From Staphylococcaceae bacterium UBA6286 (GTDB lineage: Bacteria; Bacillota; Bacilli; Staphylococcales; Staphylococcaceae), in contig DJUI01000052.1 in the NCBI GenBank assembly GCA_002438305.1, positions 3,583 through 11,306 of the forward strand: DNA of 7,724 bases, read 5' to 3'. Below the pieces are notes generated by a model. The model was not told the origin of the DNA and did no database searches. It saw nothing but the letters and a program-made list of their open reading frames with translations. A program made the position numbers and the translations under genes. Numbering within the stretch: position 1 is the stretch's first letter; each line of letters starts with the position of its first letter. Shown in pieces: positions 6,624 to 7,724 of the stretch.

Positions 6624-7724
6624 TACACTGACGCGTAAAAAAGAACCGTTTGTACCGATTGAAGAAGGCAAAGTGAAGATGTATGTCTGCGGTCCGACCG
6701 TCTATAACTACATCCATATCGGTAATGCACGTCCGGCTATCAGCTTTGATGTCGTTCGCAGATATCTAGAATACAAAGGCTATGACGTGAACTATGTCTC
6801 TAACTTCACAGATGTCGATGACAAGCTCATTCGTGCAGCTAATCAGCTCGGCGAAACAGTGCCTGAAGTAGCGGACCGTTTCATTGAGGCCTACTTCGAA
6901 GATACTCACGCATTGAATTGTAAGACGGCGACAGCGCACCCACGGGTGATGGACCATATGGATGATATCATTGATTTCATTCAAGTACTGATTGACAAAG
7001 GCTACGCCTATGCCAATCAAGGGGATGTCTATTACAGAACCCGCAAATTTGATGAATACGGAAAACTGAGTCAGCAGTCGATTGATGAGCTGAAAATCGG
7101 CGCTCGTATTCAGCAGGGTGAACTGAAGGAAGATGCTCTGGACTTCGCATTATGGAAAGCGGCAAAACCAGATGAAATCAAGTGGCAGAGCCCGTGGGGG
7201 GAAGGTCGTCCAGGCTGGCACATCGAATGTTCTGTCATGGCACGTAAACATCTGGGCGATACAATCGATATTCATGCAGGCGGCAGTGATCTTACGTTCC
7301 CGCATCACGAAAACGAAATCGCACAGTCAGAAGCGCATAATGACAAGACATTTGCCCATTACTGGCTGCACAATGGTTTCATCAATATCGACAATGAAAA
7401 GATGAGTAAATCACTCGGTAACTTCATTCTTGTCCATGATATCATCAAAGAAATTGACCCTAATGTCCTGCGTTTCTTTATGATCAGCGTGCATTACCGT
7501 CATCCGATCAACTACAATATGGAACTCGTCAATGCAGCGAAGACAGGTCTTGAGAGAATTCAGAATGCCTATCAGTCCCTTGTCGAAAGAAAGAATATTT
7601 CTGTTGATATTGCAGACCATCATGAGGTCATCGCTGACATAGATCATATACTCGCTAAGTTTGAAGAAGCGATGGATGATGATTTCAATACGGCCAACGC
7701 GGTGACGAGCTGGTATGAGCTCGC
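6607..7724 (+). CDS. cysS: Cysteinyl-tRNA synthetase (5' part, runs off the window)
   Basis: CysS activates cysteine and loads it on tRNA-Cys; it is a class I synthetase that selects its substrate with a zinc ion. The frame is open from the ATG at 6607 to the window end, giving 372 of about 465 residues with no stop. All zinc ligands are visible: C28 in [10 protein letters not shown]208 in GWHIECS, and H233 and E237 in FPHHENEIA. The HIGH-type signature is HIGN (37-40) and KMSKS is at 265-269. The start is supported by GGAGAG (6594-6599), seven bases upstream inside cysE, and by the family N-terminus. The 17-base overlap with cysE implies a shared transcript and probably coupled translation, so both answer to the T-box. 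In Bacillus and Staphylococcus mrnC and an rRNA methylase gene usually follow, and these would lie beyond the window. Confidence 0.97.
   Translation, partial: MITLYNTLTRKKEPFVPIEEGKVKMYVCGPTVYNYIHIGNARPAISFDVVRRYLEYKGYDVNYVSNFTDVDDKLIRAANQLGETVPEVADRFIEAYFEDTHALNCKTATAHPRVMDHMDDIIDFIQVLIDKGYAYANQGDVYYRTRKFDEYGKLSQQSIDELKIGARIQQGELKEDALDFALWKAAKPDEIKWQSPWGEGRPGWHIECSVMARKHLGDTIDIHAGGSDLTFPHHENEIAQSEAHNDKTFAHYWLHNGFINIDNEKMSKSLGNFILVHDIIKEIDPNVLRFFMISVHYRHPINYNMELVNAAKTGLERIQNAYQSLVERKNISVDIADHHEVIADIDHILAKFEEAMDDDFNTANAVTSWYEL

Noticed and set aside
1..7724. A mobile, defence or otherwise undescribed system in the window.
   Set aside because: Every stretch longer than 260 bases is accounted for by a conserved housekeeping gene. 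The two gaps hold a terminator with a promoter and a T-box. No long repeats, transposase, toxin-antitoxin pair or CRISPR repeats were seen.

Overview
The window is a compact run of housekeeping genes, all on the + strand, from a low-GC Gram-positive of the family Staphylococcaceae. The translated GltX and CysE resemble Staphylococcus proteins closely, ClpC and RadA are typical Bacillota forms, and the order clpC-radA-yacL-(isp)-gltX-cysE-cysS is the one known from Staphylococcus and Bacillus. One 60-base stretch counted by hand in gltX is about 47% G+C, higher than expected for S. aureus. The window also carries ispD and ispF of the MEP isoprenoid pathway, whereas Staphylococcus sensu stricto uses mevalonate. 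Together these suggest a relative such as Macrococcus, Jeotgalicoccus or Salinicoccus. The genus is an inference and is not settled here.

Layout: bases 1-544 hold the 3' end of clpC, closed by a clear intrinsic terminator (578-609). A probable promoter and a strong ribosome binding site then lead into radA (TTG start at 666). radA, yacL, ispD, ispF and gltX follow with gaps of at most 17 bases, or with overlaps, and read as one transcription unit (666-5725). The only other sizeable gap, 5726-5981, holds a sigma-A-like promoter and a complete cysteine T-box leader. The leader has a UGC specifier, a UGGAACC antiterminator bulge and a mutually exclusive terminator. It controls cysE (5982-6623) and cysS (6607 to the window end, open), which overlap by 17 bases.

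The genes cover protein quality control (ClpC), DNA recombination and repair (RadA), a membrane PIN-TRAM protein of uncertain role, two steps of isoprenoid precursor synthesis (IspD, IspF), glutamyl-tRNA charging (GltX), and a cysteine module. That module makes O-acetylserine (CysE) and charges tRNA-Cys (CysS) under control of the uncharged tRNA itself.

I found no mobile element, CRISPR array, tRNA or rRNA gene, and no evidence of an undescribed system. The points most worth checking are the mixed gene order (ispD-ispF kept, disA absent), the cysteine T-box, and the coupled translation starts.
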